Positions 32,756-32,842 of a DNA stretch of 32,842 nucleotides are shown piece by piece. Position 1 is the stretch's first letter. Every line of letters starts with the position of its first letter. The stretch spans positions 1 to 32,842 of the forward strand of contig ONDK01000022.1 in assembly GCA_900316565.1 (NCBI GenBank). Direction: 5' to 3'. Made by a program: the position numbers and the translations under genes. This DNA is from an uncultured Prevotella sp. (GTDB lineage: Bacteria > Bacteroidota > Bacteroidia > Bacteroidales > Bacteroidaceae). Below the pieces are notes generated by a model. The model searched no databases, was not told the DNA's origin, and saw nothing but the letters and a program-made list of their open reading frames with translations.

Positions 32756-32842
32756 CTAATCAGTGCCATCCGTTACCTTGAGCCCAGATTGAGCTTGCTC
32801 ATTCTGTAGGCGAAGAATCTTTGCTTGAAGCTTTTTAATTCT
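32756..32842 (-). CDS. Possible C-terminal end of a gene cut by the window edge
   Basis: The minus-strand frame stays open for 28 codons from the window edge to a TAG at 32756-32758. The residues (KKLQAKILRLQNEQAQSG) show the regular Leu/Ile spacing of a coiled-coil end. This is short and could be chance. Confidence 0.35.
   Translation of the reverse strand, partial: RIKKLQAKILRLQNEQAQSGLKVTDGTD

Overview
The window looks like chromosomal DNA of a Bacteroidales bacterium, most probably Prevotella or a close relative. Three things support this: promoters of the Bacteroidetes type (TTTG, about 20 bases, TAnnTTTG) lie at several gene starts, Shine-Dalgarno sequences are scarce, and the genes include type IX secretion regulators (PorX, PorW/SprE) and several Bacteroidales-typical lipoproteins. 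The genus is inference; no rRNA is present. The whole stretch reads as core genome: there is no phage, integrase, complete insertion sequence or CRISPR array.

Layout. Positions 1-1842 hold a minus-strand phosphatidylethanolamine pair (psd, then the phosphatidylserine synthase gene) with its own promoter and terminator. A divergent promoter drives dnaE (1909-5619), followed by a thioredoxin gene. From 14546 back to 6132 runs a long minus-strand series: a zinc metalloprotease lipoprotein, aroA, a small cysteine-containing membrane protein, a PorW/SprE-like TPR lipoprotein, porX and tsaE. A tRNA-Pro(GGG) with a clear promoter and terminator follows, then about 560 bases without a convincing gene, then an HtrA/DegP protease gene with a structured leader. 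A convergent CCA-adding enzyme/poly(A) polymerase-family gene faces it. From 18678 to 25894 a plus-strand series carries a DUF1599 protein, a DoxX/MauE-like membrane protein joined in frame to triosephosphate isomerase, a SPOR protein, folE, an exonuclease III gene, an SGNH hydrolase and an MBOAT acyltransferase. The last third holds minus-strand ruvX/yqgF, def and a TPR gene, a SPOR lipoprotein, a plus-strand three-gene small membrane-protein cluster, and minus-strand MBL-fold hydrolase, murB and DUF4348-lipoprotein genes.

How the genes work together. Much is housekeeping: replication and repair, lipid head groups, aromatic amino acids, folate, peptidoglycan and tRNA maturation. Envelope biology is a second theme: PorX and PorW for type IX secretion, HtrA for periplasmic quality control, two SPOR proteins, the SGNH/MBOAT acylation pair and several lipoproteins.

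The points most worth a second look are: (1) the missing stop codon that joins the DoxX-like protein to TpiA; (2) two related structured hairpin elements of about 95 bases at convergent gene ends; (3) a five-unit 22-bp tandem repeat in another convergent gap; (4) the small Cys-motif membrane protein directly upstream of porW-porX; and (5) the htrA leader, which can form a hairpin and possibly a pseudoknot. I did not find an unmistakable new multi-gene system; the candidates are listed with tests.
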